NCBI GenBank assembly: GCA_036511595.1
Contig: DATCBY010000034.1
Coordinates: forward strand, 1-64,000
DNA from: DASZQY01 sp036511595
GTDB taxonomy: Bacteria; Pseudomonadota; Alphaproteobacteria; Rhizobiales; Kaistiaceae
Direction: 5' to 3'
DNA: 64,000 nucleotides
Shown: one piece after another, positions 7,962-15,944 of the stretch
How the letters are laid out: every line of letters starts with the position of its first letter
How positions within the stretch are numbered: position 1 is the first letter of the stretch
The notes under the pieces: model-generated
Seen by the model: the letters and a program-made list of their open reading frames with translations, nothing else
Told to the model about the DNA's origin: nothing
The model's database searches: none
Made by a program: the position numbers and the translations under genes

Positions 7962-8441
7962 ATGACGGACATGGGCAACGACGGGCAGGCGGCGCTGGGT
8001 CAACCCAACCTCAGCGTGGTCGCCCAGTACGTGAAGGACATGTCCTTCGAAAACCCCGCTGCCCCGCAGTCGCTGCGACCGCGCAACAATGCTCCTACCA
8101 TCAACATTTCCATCGGCGTGCAGTCCGCCCCGGTCGGCGACAACCAGTATGAGGTGGAGTTGCGCATCGACGCTCGCGCCGTCGAGGGCGAGGCGGTCCT
8201 GTTCGCCGTCGAACTGGTCTATGCCGGCATTTTCCGCTTCACCAACATTCCGGCCGACCAGGCCCGCCCGGTAGCGCTGATCGAATGTCCGCGGCTGCTT
8301 TTCCCGTTCGCCCGCCAGATCGTCGCCGACGCCAGCCGCAACGGCGGCTTCCCTCCGCTGCTCATCGATCCTGTCGATTTCGTCGGTATGTATCGCCAGC
8401 AGATCGCGCGCGAAACCGGGCAGGCCGTCCAGCCGAACTAG
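7962..8441 (+). CDS. secB: Protein-export chaperone SecB
   Basis: Tetrameric cytoplasmic chaperone that keeps preproteins unfolded and delivers them to SecA. The 159-residue protein shows the SecB core (QYVKDMSFENPAAP near the N-terminus, then NISIGVQ, the EVELRIDA strand and CPRLLFPFARQI). The ATG at 7962 gives a family-like start (MTDMGNDG). An in-frame GTG at 7956 lies six bases after AGGGAG and could be the true start. Its TAG stop shares the palindrome CTAG with the stop of the convergent kinase gene. It is divergent from timA. Confidence 0.96.
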   Translation: MTDMGNDGQAALGQPNLSVVAQYVKDMSFENPAAPQSLRPRNNAPTINISIGVQSAPVGDNQYEVELRIDARAVEGEAVLFAVELVYAGIFRFTNIPADQARPVALIECPRLLFPFARQIVADASRNGGFPPLLIDPVDFVGMYRQQIARETGQAVQPN

Positions 8442-9439
8442 ATCTGGAAGCCGGCGCGGCGGGCGATCGGGGCGAGCGCTGTCGCCGGGCGCGGCCCGAT
8501 ATGGCCGATGACCTCCGCCGCCGCGATGGTGCCGAGGCGGGCAGCCTCGCCCAGAGCCATGCCGCGGGCAACGCCGAAAAGAAATCCGGATGCGAAAAGA
8601 TCGCCGGCGCCGGTCAGATCGGCGACGATCTTGACCGGAGTCGCGGCGACGGCCGTAACCGCTTCCGGCGTCACCACCAGCGCACCGTCGTCGCCGATGG
8701 TAACCGCGGTAAGCGCACAGTCGGTGCGCACTGCCGCGACGGCGGCCTCGAGGCTCGACGTGGTGTACAGCGATTTCAGCTCAAGGTCGTTGGCGAACAG
8801 GATGTCGACGGTGCGCGAGCGGACCAAGTCCTTGAATTCGGTGCGGAAGCGATCGACACAGAACGCGTCGGAAAGCGTTAGCGACACCTTGCGTCCGGCG
8901 GCGTGGGCTATCTCGGCGGCGCGGCGGAAAGCCAGTTTGGCCTGCGGCGGATCCCACAGGTAGCCTTCGAGATAGGTGATCGCCGCCGCCTCGACGACGC
9001 TCCTGTCGATGTCATCGGGGCCGAGCATCTGGCAGGCTCCGAGATAGGTATTCATCGTGCGCTCGCCGTCCGGGGTTATCAGGATCATCGAGCGTGCAGT
9101 GGGCGCCCCCTCGGGCAAGGGCGCGGTGGCGAAGTGTACGCCGATGCCATGCATGTCCTTGCGATAGAGAACGCCGAGAGGGTCGTTGGCGACTTTGCCG
9201 ATGAAGGCGGCGCGGCCGCCGAGCGACGCGACGCCGGCGGTTGTGTTGCCCGCCGAGCCGCCGGACCGCTCGATCGCCGCGGGAATCGCCTTGTGAAGCG
9301 TCTCCGCGCGCGGCGCATCGATCAGGTGCATGCTGCCCTTGGCGAGCTTTTCCTCCACCAGGAAATCGTCCTCGATGCGCGCCATGACATCGACGATGGC
9401 ATTGCCGATGCCAAGCACGTCGTAAGTGGTTTCGGGCAT
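8438..9439 (-). CDS. PfkB family carbohydrate kinase, adenosine-kinase-like
   Basis: A 333-residue ribokinase-fold kinase. It begins YDVLGIGNAIVD, contains the substrate-binding GGSAGNTTAGVASLGG segment and ends with the anion-hole/catalytic motif DLTGAGDLFASGFLFG. Sequence style is that of the adenosine kinase-like PfkB enzymes common in alphaproteobacteria, but sugar kinases share these motifs, so the substrate (adenosine or another nucleoside or sugar) is not certain. The ATG at 9439 is supported because the upstream frame is nth sequence in another frame. It lies 35 bases downstream of nth and converges on secB with a 4-base overlap. Confidence 0.88.
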   Translation of the reverse strand: MPETTYDVLGIGNAIVDVMARIEDDFLVEEKLAKGSMHLIDAPRAETLHKAIPAAIERSGGSAGNTTAGVASLGGRAAFIGKVANDPLGVLYRKDMHGIGVHFATAPLPEGAPTARSMILITPDGERTMNTYLGACQMLGPDDIDRSVVEAAAITYLEGYLWDPPQAKLAFRRAAEIAHAAGRKVSLTLSDAFCVDRFRTEFKDLVRSRTVDILFANDLELKSLYTTSSLEAAVAAVRTDCALTAVTIGDDGALVVTPEAVTAVAATPVKIVADLTGAGDLFASGFLFGVARGMALGEAARLGTIAAAEVIGHIGPRPATALAPIARRAGFQI

Positions 9440-9474
9440 TGGAGCTTTCGGTGCAGGGGAGAATGCGGCGGCGA

Positions 9475-10200
9475 CTATAGCGGCGAGCCGCGACGGCGCA
9501 ACGCTCCGTCTTCCCTGACCGGCGGCGTCTTGTCCGGGTAGCGGCAGATATCGGCGATAAGGCACTCCGGGCACTTCGGCTTCCGCGCCACGCAGATGTA
9601 GCGGCCGTGCAGGATGAGCCAATGGTGGGCGTGCAGCTTGTAGCGCTCCGGGACGATGCGCTCGAGGCCCTGCTCGACGGCGAACGGATCGGCGCCGGGC
9701 GCCATGCCGGTGCGGTTTGAGACGCGGAAGATGTGCGTGTCGACGGCGATGGTCGGCTCGCCGAAGGCGACGTTGAGAACGACGTTGGCGGTCTTGCGCC
9801 CGACGCCGGGGAGCTTCTCCAGCGCCTCGCGCGTCCGCGGCACCTGTCCGCCGTGCTCCGCGACCAGCATGCGCGACAGTCCCACGACGTTCTTCGCCTT
9901 GGTGCGGTAAAGGCCGATGGTGCGAATAAGCTCGGTCACCGCATCGACGCCGAGCTTGACCATCTTTTCCGGCGTATCGGCTTTTGCGAAAAGCGCCGGC
10001 GTTGCCTTGTTGACGCCGGCATCGGTCGCCTGTGCGGAGAGGACCACGGCGACCAGCAGCGTGAACGGCGTCGTGTGGCGCAATTCGGTCTTTGGTGCGG
10101 GATCAGCGCGCTGAAAGCGTCGGAAGATTTCAGCAACCTCTTCGGGCGCCAGGCGGCGGCGGGAGATCTTGCGCGGACGCGAAGCGGTCTTTGCCGGCAT
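9475..10200 (-). CDS. nth: Endonuclease III (Nth), DNA glycosylase/AP lyase
   Basis: Removes oxidised pyrimidines from DNA and cleaves at the abasic site. The 241-residue protein has the helix-hairpin-helix LPGVGRKTANV with catalytic Lys136, the catalytic Asp154 in VDTHIFRV, and the [4Fe-4S] ligands Cys203, Cys210, Cys213 and Cys219 with C-x6-C-x2-C-x5-C spacing. All key residues are intact. Its ATG shares one base with the stop of the upstream membrane-protein gene (TGATG), so translation is probably coupled. Confidence 0.97.
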   Translation of the reverse strand: MPAKTASRPRKISRRRLAPEEVAEIFRRFQRADPAPKTELRHTTPFTLLVAVVLSAQATDAGVNKATPALFAKADTPEKMVKLGVDAVTELIRTIGLYRTKAKNVVGLSRMLVAEHGGQVPRTREALEKLPGVGRKTANVVLNVAFGEPTIAVDTHIFRVSNRTGMAPGADPFAVEQGLERIVPERYKLHAHHWLILHGRYICVARKPKCPECLIADICRYPDKTPPVREDGALRRRGSPL

Positions 10201-10538
10201 CAATCCCGCTTGGCCACCAGCAGCGCCTCGACGCCGATGGTGATGGCCACCCCGACGGCGACGCAGGTCAATCCGATGAGAAAAAGACGAATCGAGCGAT
10301 TGTAGCGCCGGCGTTCGAGTGAGTTCGGATGAAGAAGCGCCGAGAGAGCGACGAGCTGGAAGACGATCCCCGCCGCGAGCGGCGTCATGCCGATGAGATC
10401 GTGGAGATGCCACGGGACGGGATTGGTCGCCCAGGCGGTCAGGTAAGTGAGCGAGAAGCCGACGATCACGCCGACGGCGGTGACGCTGCCGCTGCGGAAT
10501 ATGCCCTCTATGCGCTCGGTGCCGTCGCCGTCCGTCAT
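10200..10538 (-). CDS. Small integral membrane protein of unknown function coupled to nth
   Basis: A 112-residue protein with three predicted membrane segments (about 17-37, 52-68 and 84-107), separated by short loops; the second loop is basic (ERRRYNRSIR). I recognise no family or catalytic motif. The stop overlaps the nth start by one base, so it is cotranslated with the repair glycosylase. Whether this means a functional link or only operon packing is unknown. It could be a general small membrane protein of Rhizobiales. Confidence 0.7.
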   Translation of the reverse strand: MTDGDGTERIEGIFRSGSVTAVGVIVGFSLTYLTAWATNPVPWHLHDLIGMTPLAAGIVFQLVALSALLHPNSLERRRYNRSIRLFLIGLTCVAVGVAITIGVEALLVAKRD

Positions 10539-10590
10539 CGCCCGTGCCCGGTGAGACCAAAGCCCACGTATGATTTTTCGGTTCGCTCTC

Positions 10591-10596
10591 TATACT
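10591..10596 (+). promoter_or_regulatory. -10-like TATACT immediately before the DUF2244 gene
   Basis: TATACT lies 7 bases before the ATG at 10604, and no Shine-Dalgarno sequence precedes that ATG. If used as a -10 element, transcription would start at or next to the start codon, giving a leaderless mRNA. No good -35 element was found. Confidence 0.35.
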
Positions 10597-10603
10597 CATC
10601 GCC

Positions 10604-11107
10604 ATGACTTCCGCCAACGGCGCCGGCGCTTCGGACCCCCCGATCTTTACCGCGGTGCTGACGCCGCATCGCTCGCTGGGGCCGCGGGGCTTTGCCGTCG
10701 TGATGGCGGTGATGGCGGCGATGTCGGCCGCAACCGGGTTCGTCTTCTGGCGGCTTGGCGCCTGGCCGGTTCCGGGCTTCATGGGCCTCGACGTGCTGCT
10801 GGTTTATTGCGCGTTCCGCCTCAGTTATCGACAGGCCGCGGCCGCCGAGGAGATCAGGCTGACCCGCTACCTGCTGACAGTGCGCCGGGTTGCGCCTGAC
10901 GGGCGCTCGGCTGCCACTGGCCTCAATCCTTACTGGGCACGGCTGGAAATCGATCGTCACCCCGAGTTCGGCATACTGCGCATGGCGATTGCCTGGCAGA
11001 ACCACCGTCTCGCCATCGGCGCTTTTCTTGCGCCCAGGGAGCGCGAAGTCTTTGCGCGCGACCTGTCGGCGGCTTTGAGCGTTGCCCGCGCCCGACTGCT
11101 GCCGTAG
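10604..11107 (+). CDS. DUF2244 domain membrane protein
   Basis: A 167-residue protein with two adjacent N-terminal membrane helices (about 29-48 and 53-70), followed by a soluble domain. The start PPIFTAVLTPHRSLGPRGF is the usual DUF2244 signature. The function of DUF2244 is unknown, though it is often found near cytochrome oxidase or nth genes in alphaproteobacteria. It is divergent from the nth operon and upstream of the Ada-like gene. The ATG lacks a ribosome-binding site and may be leaderless. Confidence 0.85.
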   Translation: MTSANGAGASDPPIFTAVLTPHRSLGPRGFAVVMAVMAAMSAATGFVFWRLGAWPVPGFMGLDVLLVYCAFRLSYRQAAAAEEIRLTRYLLTVRRVAPDGRSAATGLNPYWARLEIDRHPEFGILRMAIAWQNHRLAIGAFLAPREREVFARDLSAALSVARARLLP

Positions 11108-11186
11108 CGCAACGCGCAAGAATCGGGTGGCTGCCGGGGCCGTCCATGCCTAGATCGTGGGACAAGACGCGCCAGGAGGATCAGCC

Positions 11187-12083
11187 ATGTCGTTCGCCAT
11201 GCTTACCGAGGAGTCGCGGCCGATGCCCATGAAGCCCGCATCTTCCGACGACTATGCGGTTGTCCGCCGCACTATTGAGTTCATTTCCGCCAATTGGCGG
11301 GACCAGCCCTCGCTGGAAACGCTGGCCGAGGAAGTCGGGCTGAAGCCGCTCGCCCTGCAGCGCTTGTTCACGCGCTGGGCGGGGCTTTCGCCGAAGGGGT
11401 TCCTGCAGGCGCTTACCCTCGACCACGCCCGCGGCCTGCTGACGGAATCGGCCTCGGTCCTCGATGCCAGCTACGAGGTCGGCCTCTCCGGTCCGGGCCG
11501 CCTGCATGATCTCTTCGTCACCCACGATGCCATGACCCCCGGCGCCTTCAAGGCGCGCGGCGAAGGCATCGAGATCAGTTATGGCTTCCACGCTTCCCCC
11601 TTCGGCCAAGCGCTTCTCATGGTGACCGAGCACGGTCTCGCCGGACTCGCCTTCGCCGATGGAGGTGAGGAGCGCGCGGCGCTCGCCGACATGCGCGCCC
11701 GTTGGCCGCGAGCCACCTATGTCGAGGATGCCGCCGCGACGGCTGCGTATGTTGCCCGTATCTTCGATCCCGAAACCTGGCGTCCGGACCGGCCGCTGCG
11801 TATCTTCATGATCGGCAGCGACTTCGAGGTGCGCGTCTGGGAAACGCTCCTGAAATTGCCGCTCGGCAGGGCCACTACCTATTCCGATATCGCGGCGCAC
11901 ATCGGCCGCCCGACCGCCGCCCGCGCCGTGGGATCAGCCGTCGGCCGCAACCCGATCTCGTTCGTGGTGCCCTGCCACCGGGTGCTGGGCAAATCCGGCA
12001 GCCTCTGCGGCTACCATTGGGGCCTGACAAGGAAGCGCGCCATCATCGGCTGGGAAGCCGGAATGCTCGGCGGCGAAAGCTAA
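11187..12083 (+). CDS. Ada-like protein: AraC-type HTH plus O6-methylguanine-DNA methyltransferase
   Basis: A 298-residue protein. Residues about 20-105 form an AraC-type helix-turn-helix region (SLETLAEEVGLKPLALQRLF and the second helix pair around GPGRLHDLF). Residues about 130-298 form a methylguanine methyltransferase with the acceptor motif VPCHRVLG, Cys263. The N-terminal zinc domain of classical Ada (the methylphosphotriester-accepting Cys38 module) is absent. It therefore should repair O6-alkylguanine but may not sense methylphosphotriesters in the E. coli way. The start at 11187 has a strong AGGAGGA with six-base spacing. Confidence 0.93.
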   Translation: MSFAMLTEESRPMPMKPASSDDYAVVRRTIEFISANWRDQPSLETLAEEVGLKPLALQRLFTRWAGLSPKGFLQALTLDHARGLLTESASVLDASYEVGLSGPGRLHDLFVTHDAMTPGAFKARGEGIEISYGFHASPFGQALLMVTEHGLAGLAFADGGEERAALADMRARWPRATYVEDAAATAAYVARIFDPETWRPDRPLRIFMIGSDFEVRVWETLLKLPLGRATTYSDIAAHIGRPTAARAVGSAVGRNPISFVVPCHRVLGKSGSLCGYHWGLTRKRAIIGWEAGMLGGES

Positions 12084-12117
12084 TCATGATAGCCAGAAGG
12101 CTATAATAATTATGATT
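12082..12117. terminator. Bidirectional stem-loop between the Ada-like gene and gpmA
   Basis: ATAGCC-AGAA-GGCTAT forms a perfect 6-bp stem with a tetraloop (12089-12104). Outer arms AATCAT (12082-12087) and ATGATT (12112-12117) can extend it. The segment is AT-rich and lies exactly between two convergent stop codons, as expected of a shared terminator, although no long T run follows. Confidence 0.5.
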
Positions 12118-12733
12118 TGAGGATTTCCCGGCTCGCCACCGACGAGTCGGCGTTCAGCCGATAGATGATAACCTCTCCGGTTGCCAGCTCGAACTTGACG
12201 ATTTCGTCCGGCGTCATGCCGTCGAGTGCCATGATCAACGCCCGCAACGAATTGCCGTGCGCGGCAATCAGCACGCGCTCGCCGCGCAGCACATGCGGCT
12301 GGATAATATGCAGATAGTAGGGCCAGACACGCGCGCCCGTGTCGCGCAACGACTCGCCGCCCGGCGGGGCGACATTGTACGAGCGGCGCCAGGCGTGCAC
12401 CTGGTCCTCGCCCCACTTCGCCCGCGCGTCGTTCTTGTTGAGTCCGGCAAGTTCGCCATAGTCGCGCTCGTTCAGCGCCTGGTCGCGTGTGATCGCCAGG
12501 CCGTTCTGGCCGAGCGCGGCCAGCATCAGGTCGAGCGTCCGCTGGGCGCGCTTCAGCGCCGAGGTAAAGCAGAGATCGAAGGCAAGCCCGTGCTGCTTCA
12601 ATAGCTTGCCCGCCGCCGTCGCCTCCGCGACGCCCTGCGGCGACAGGTCGACGTCGCGCCAGCCGGTAAACAGGTTCTGCAGGTTCCATTCGCTCTGTCC
12701 GTGGCGGACAAGCACGAGCAGACGGTCCGTCAT
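12110..12733 (-). CDS. gpmA: 2,3-bisphosphoglycerate-dependent phosphoglycerate mutase
   Basis: Interconverts 3-phosphoglycerate and 2-phosphoglycerate in glycolysis/gluconeogenesis. The 207-residue protein has the phosphohistidine motif LVRHGQSEWN (His11), FTGWRDVDLSPQG, and ERDYGELAGLNK followed by the second catalytic histidine in AAHGNSLRAL. It is slightly shorter than the E. coli enzyme, as is normal in alphaproteobacteria. The ATG at 12733 follows GAGGAA with a five-base spacer. It is 21 bases downstream of dapB and is the last gene of the dnaK-to-gpmA minus-strand run. Confidence 0.95.
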   Translation of the reverse strand: MTDRLLVLVRHGQSEWNLQNLFTGWRDVDLSPQGVAEATAAGKLLKQHGLAFDLCFTSALKRAQRTLDLMLAALGQNGLAITRDQALNERDYGELAGLNKNDARAKWGEDQVHAWRRSYNVAPPGGESLRDTGARVWPYYLHIIQPHVLRGERVLIAAHGNSLRALIMALDGMTPDEIVKFELATGEVIIYRLNADSSVASREILKS

Positions 12734-12754
12734 CACAATTCCTCACGGGTAAGA

Positions 12755-13570
12755 TCAGTGGCTGGCCAGTCCAAGCACGTCCGTCATCGCGTAGAGGCCG
12801 GGCTTCTTGTCGCGGCCCCAGAGCGCGGCCCGGATCGCTCCCCGGGCGAAGAGGGCACGGTCGCTGGCCTGGTGAGACAGCGTGATCGTCTCGCCGTTGC
12901 CGGCGAACAGCACGCTGTGCTCGCCGATGACCGAACCACCGCGGAGCGTCGCGAAACCGATGTCGCCGCTTTTCCGCGCGCCCGGATGTCCGTCGCGGAC
13001 GCGAACCGAGTGCTCCGCCAGCTCGATGCCGCGTCCTTCCGCCGCCGCCGCGCCCAGCATGAGCGCCGTGCCGGAAGGCGCGTCGACCTTGCTGCGGTGA
13101 TGCATCTCCAGCACCTCGATATCGAAGCTGGGGTCGAGCGCCTTCGCCGCCTGCCGCACCAGCGCGGCGAGAAGATTGACGCCGACGCTCATGTTGCCCG
13201 ACCTGACGATGACGGCATGGCGCGAAGCCGCCTTGATCTTGGTGTCGTCATCGGCGGAGAGGCCGGTGGTGCCGACGACGTGGACGATGCGCGCCTGCGC
13301 CGCAAGTTCCGCGAAGGCGAGCGTTGCCTTGGGCACGGTGAAATCGAGGACGCCGTCGGCCTTGGCGAAAACCGGCAGCGCGTCGTCAACAACCGCAACG
13401 CCGTTCGCCGGCAGCCCCGCCAGCACGCCGGCATCAGCGCCGATCTCGGCGGCGCCCGCCCGCTCCACTGCTCCTGCAAGCGTGACGCCCGCCGTTTCGG
13501 CGATGGTGCTTATAAGCGTTCGCCCCATGCGCCCGGCAGCGCCGACCACGATCAGTCGCATATCGGCCAT
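12755..13570 (-). CDS. dapB: 4-hydroxy-tetrahydrodipicolinate reductase
   Basis: Reduces hydroxy-tetrahydrodipicolinate in lysine and diaminopimelate synthesis. The 271-residue protein begins with the NAD(P)H-binding motif GAAGRMGR (10-17) and has the active-site segment HHRSKVDAPSGTA, with the catalytic histidines and lysine, plus SGNMSVGVN. Length and motifs are standard. It sits between the DUF1330 gene (63-base gap) and gpmA. Confidence 0.96.
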   Translation of the reverse strand: MADMRLIVVGAAGRMGRTLISTIAETAGVTLAGAVERAGAAEIGADAGVLAGLPANGVAVVDDALPVFAKADGVLDFTVPKATLAFAELAAQARIVHVVGTTGLSADDDTKIKAASRHAVIVRSGNMSVGVNLLAALVRQAAKALDPSFDIEVLEMHHRSKVDAPSGTALMLGAAAAEGRGIELAEHSVRVRDGHPGARKSGDIGFATLRGGSVIGEHSVLFAGNGETITLSHQASDRALFARGAIRAALWGRDKKPGLYAMTDVLGLASH

Positions 13571-13633
13571 GGCGGGGGACTCCGGAGAACGGCGGTGGCC
13601 GGGATATATCCCGCCAGTCGGGCCAAGCGCAAA

Positions 13634-13936
13634 CTACGGCTGCGGGCCGTCGTAGCCCTCGATGATGACCAGATCGGTGTCGATCGCTTCGCCGCGCACT
13701 TCAAGCGCCCGCTTGTACTCCGGCGACTGGAAGCATGCCTTGGCGGCTTCGAAGGTCGGAAATTCGATGATCGTGTTGACCGGCCACGCTTCGCCCAGCG
13801 GATTCTCGAAGGTGCCGCCGCGCGCTAGGAAGCGCGCGCCATATTTGTGGAAGGCTTCCGCATTCGCGGCGCGGTAGGCGGCGTACGTGTCCTGGTCCTT
13901 GATACGCAGACCGACGATCCAATAACCCTTTGCCAC
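13634..13936 (-). CDS. DUF1330 domain protein
   Basis: A 100-residue protein with a ferredoxin-like (dimeric alpha/beta barrel) DUF1330 pattern: KGYWIVGLRIKD, YAAYRAAN, FLARGG and a C-terminal VIIEGYD. The family's function is unknown; structural relatives bind small ligands. The GTG at 13936 has GGGAG six bases upstream, a sequence that lies over the pyrF stop, so the gene is probably coupled to pyrF (10-base gap). Confidence 0.88.
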   Translation of the reverse strand: MAKGYWIVGLRIKDQDTYAAYRAANAEAFHKYGARFLARGGTFENPLGEAWPVNTIIEFPTFEAAKACFQSPEYKRALEVRGEAIDTDLVIIEGYDGPQP

Positions 13937-13946
13937 CGTTCGCTCC

Positions 13947-14654
13947 CTATGAAACGTGCATCGCGCCGGCAATTTCGGCGATGATCGCCTCGGCCGCGCG
14001 CCTCGGATCGGAGGTTGCCGTGATCGGGCGCCCGACGACAAGATAGTCGGCCCCTGCTGTGATGGCCGCGGCCGGCGTCGCGACGCGCTTCTGGTCGCCA
14101 GCATCGCCGCCCGCCGGCCGTATGCCCGGCGTGACGATGGCGATATCTGGTCCGACGATGGCGCGCACTACGCCTGCTTCCGACGGCGCCGCGACAATGC
14201 CGTCCATGCCGGACGCCCGCGCGTCGGCGGCGCGCCGCGCCACCAGATCGCCCACGGTTCCGCTGTAGCCGGCCTCGGCGAGGTCATGATCGTCCATCGA
14301 GGTGAGCACCGTGACGCCGAGCAGGCGAAGGCGAGCGTCGCCCCGCGCTGCGACCGCCGCACGCATCGCCTTCGGATAAGCGTGGATGGTGAGGAACGTC
14401 ATTCCGATCGCGGCGATGCTCTGCACGGCGCCGGCGACGGTGTTGTCGATGTCGAGGAGCTTGACGTCGAGGAATACTCGCTTCCCCGAGCGCCCGAGGC
14501 GTTCGGCAAAGGCAAGGCCGCCGCCATAGATAAGCTGCAGCCCGACTTTGTAGAAATTTACGCTATCGCCGAGGCGTGCCACCAGCGCCTCCGCCTCGGC
14601 TACTCCGGGCACGTCGAGGGCAACGATGAGGCGGTCGCGTGGGGAAATATTCAT
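13947..14654 (-). CDS. pyrF: Orotidine 5'-phosphate decarboxylase
   Basis: Last step of UMP synthesis. The 235-residue TIM-barrel enzyme has the catalytic DxKxxD motif as FLDVKLLDIDNT, the IVALDV start and the phosphate-binding VGRPIT near the C-terminus. The ATG at 14654 fits the family better than an upstream in-frame codon that would add 12 residues. It lies in the minus-strand run between the FMN reductase and DUF1330 genes. Confidence 0.96.
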   Translation of the reverse strand: MNISPRDRLIVALDVPGVAEAEALVARLGDSVNFYKVGLQLIYGGGLAFAERLGRSGKRVFLDVKLLDIDNTVAGAVQSIAAIGMTFLTIHAYPKAMRAAVAARGDARLRLLGVTVLTSMDDHDLAEAGYSGTVGDLVARRAADARASGMDGIVAAPSEAGVVRAIVGPDIAIVTPGIRPAGGDAGDQKRVATPAAAITAGADYLVVGRPITATSDPRRAAEAIIAEIAGAMHVS

Positions 14655-14706
14655 GGGCCGCCTTGTCGCGGAAGGCGGGCGAAGGGTCAAGCCGCGCCGC
14701 CGCGTC

Positions 14707-15282
14707 CTAATCGCCCAGCCGCCGTGCCGTGTCGACGAGCTGCTTCACGACGACATCCAACATCTTCGCCGATGCCTCATCGATCAGCTCGCCCGCCTCG
14801 TCGAAGGCATGCTGGGCCGTTGGCACCTCGACCCGCAGCGGAATGACGATGCCACCAAGCGCTGTTGCCAGAATCTTGCGGAGGTCTGCGACCGCCCGCG
14901 CGCCGCCGTAACGTCCGTCGGAAGAGGCGCCGATGGCATAGACCTTGTGGCGGTAACGCATGGTGCCGGTGTGCTTGATACGGCTGATCCACGCGAGCGT
15001 GTTGACGAGAAGCGGCGGCAGGGAGTGGTTGTACTCGGGCGTCGAGATAAAGACGCCCTGATTGGCGATGAGGAGGCGCGCCAGTTTGGTGGCGTTCTCC
15101 GGCAGGCCTTTCTCGATTTCGAGGTCGCCGTTGTAGAGCGGCAGAGGATATTCGGCGAGCGAGATCTGCGTCACGTCGGCGTCGACGAGCGATATTGCCT
15201 TGGCTGCGGCTGCCGCGAGCTTGCCCGAGAGGGCGCCGGAGCGGATCGAGCCGGCGAAGACGAGAATGCGCGTGGGTGCCAT
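14707..15282 (-). CDS. NAD(P)H-dependent FMN reductase family protein
   Basis: A 191-residue flavodoxin-fold reductase. The FMN phosphate loop is GSIRSGALSGKL (about 12-23), followed by the family motifs PLYNGDLE and TPEYNHSLPPLLVNTLAWISR. Members reduce quinones, azo dyes or chromate; the physiological substrate here cannot be told from sequence. The ATG at 15282 has AGAAGG four bases upstream. It lies between the PmtA-like methyltransferase and pyrF. Confidence 0.9.
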   Translation of the reverse strand: MAPTRILVFAGSIRSGALSGKLAAAAAKAISLVDADVTQISLAEYPLPLYNGDLEIEKGLPENATKLARLLIANQGVFISTPEYNHSLPPLLVNTLAWISRIKHTGTMRYRHKVYAIGASSDGRYGGARAVADLRKILATALGGIVIPLRVEVPTAQHAFDEAGELIDEASAKMLDVVVKQLVDTARRLGD

Positions 15283-15340
15283 GATGCCTTCTGCGACCGG
15301 AAACCCGAACTCAAGCAACTTAGGCCGCCGCCAGACAAAG

Positions 15341-15913
15341 TCAGCCGGCGCGGCGCTCGCGGCGATAGAGCCAGACGTGCGCCGGCGGCAGGTTTGCCAG
15401 CACGAATGCCTTACGCTCCACCGCGAATTGCCCGTGAGCGGCGGCAACCGGCGGCGACAGACCGTAGGAAAATTGAACAAGACCGCCGCCGGGCAGCACG
15501 CGGTCGAGGGCGGCGTTGATGAGCGCCCGCCGCGTCGCAACCGGACGCGTCAGGAGCGGCAGGCTGGATACGACGGCGGCATAGGGACCGGCAAAGCCTG
15601 GTGGCAACGCAGTCGAGAGTTCGTAGGCATCGCCCTGCACGACGTTAAGGCCGCGGAAGCGCTCGACCAGCATGGCGCAGAAGCCGGCATCGAATTCGAC
15701 GGCAACGATACGCTCCGCCGCGATGCCGTGCTCGATGAGCGCGGCGGTCACCGGTCCCGTTCCGGGGCCCAGCTCAAGCACTGGCCAAGCCCCGGCGGCG
15801 GGAATTTCTCTCGCCATGGCGCGCGCCAGGCTCTTACCGGACGGACTGACGGCGCCGATCGCCATCGGCTTGGCGAGCCACGCGCGGAAGAAACGGAGAT
15901 GGTCGGAGGTCAC
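15341..15913 (-). CDS. SAM-dependent methyltransferase, PmtA-like
   Basis: A 190-residue class I methyltransferase with the SAM-binding motif LELGPGTGPVTAAL, acidic loop VAVEFDAGFC and VVQGDAYEL. The N-terminus DHLRFFRAWLAKPMAIGAVSPSG resembles rhizobial phospholipid N-methyltransferases (PmtA), which convert phosphatidylethanolamine to phosphatidylcholine. Other members of this subfamily have no proven substrate, so phospholipid activity is an inference. The start is probably the GTG at 15913. It lies 31 bases downstream of dnaJ in the same direction. Confidence 0.82.
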   Translation of the reverse strand: MTSDHLRFFRAWLAKPMAIGAVSPSGKSLARAMAREIPAAGAWPVLELGPGTGPVTAALIEHGIAAERIVAVEFDAGFCAMLVERFRGLNVVQGDAYELSTALPPGFAGPYAAVVSSLPLLTRPVATRRALINAALDRVLPGGGLVQFSYGLSPPVAAAHGQFAVERKAFVLANLPPAHVWLYRRERRAG

Positions 15914-15944
15914 GTCCGCGGCGCCTTGCGGGACGCGTCGGCGG

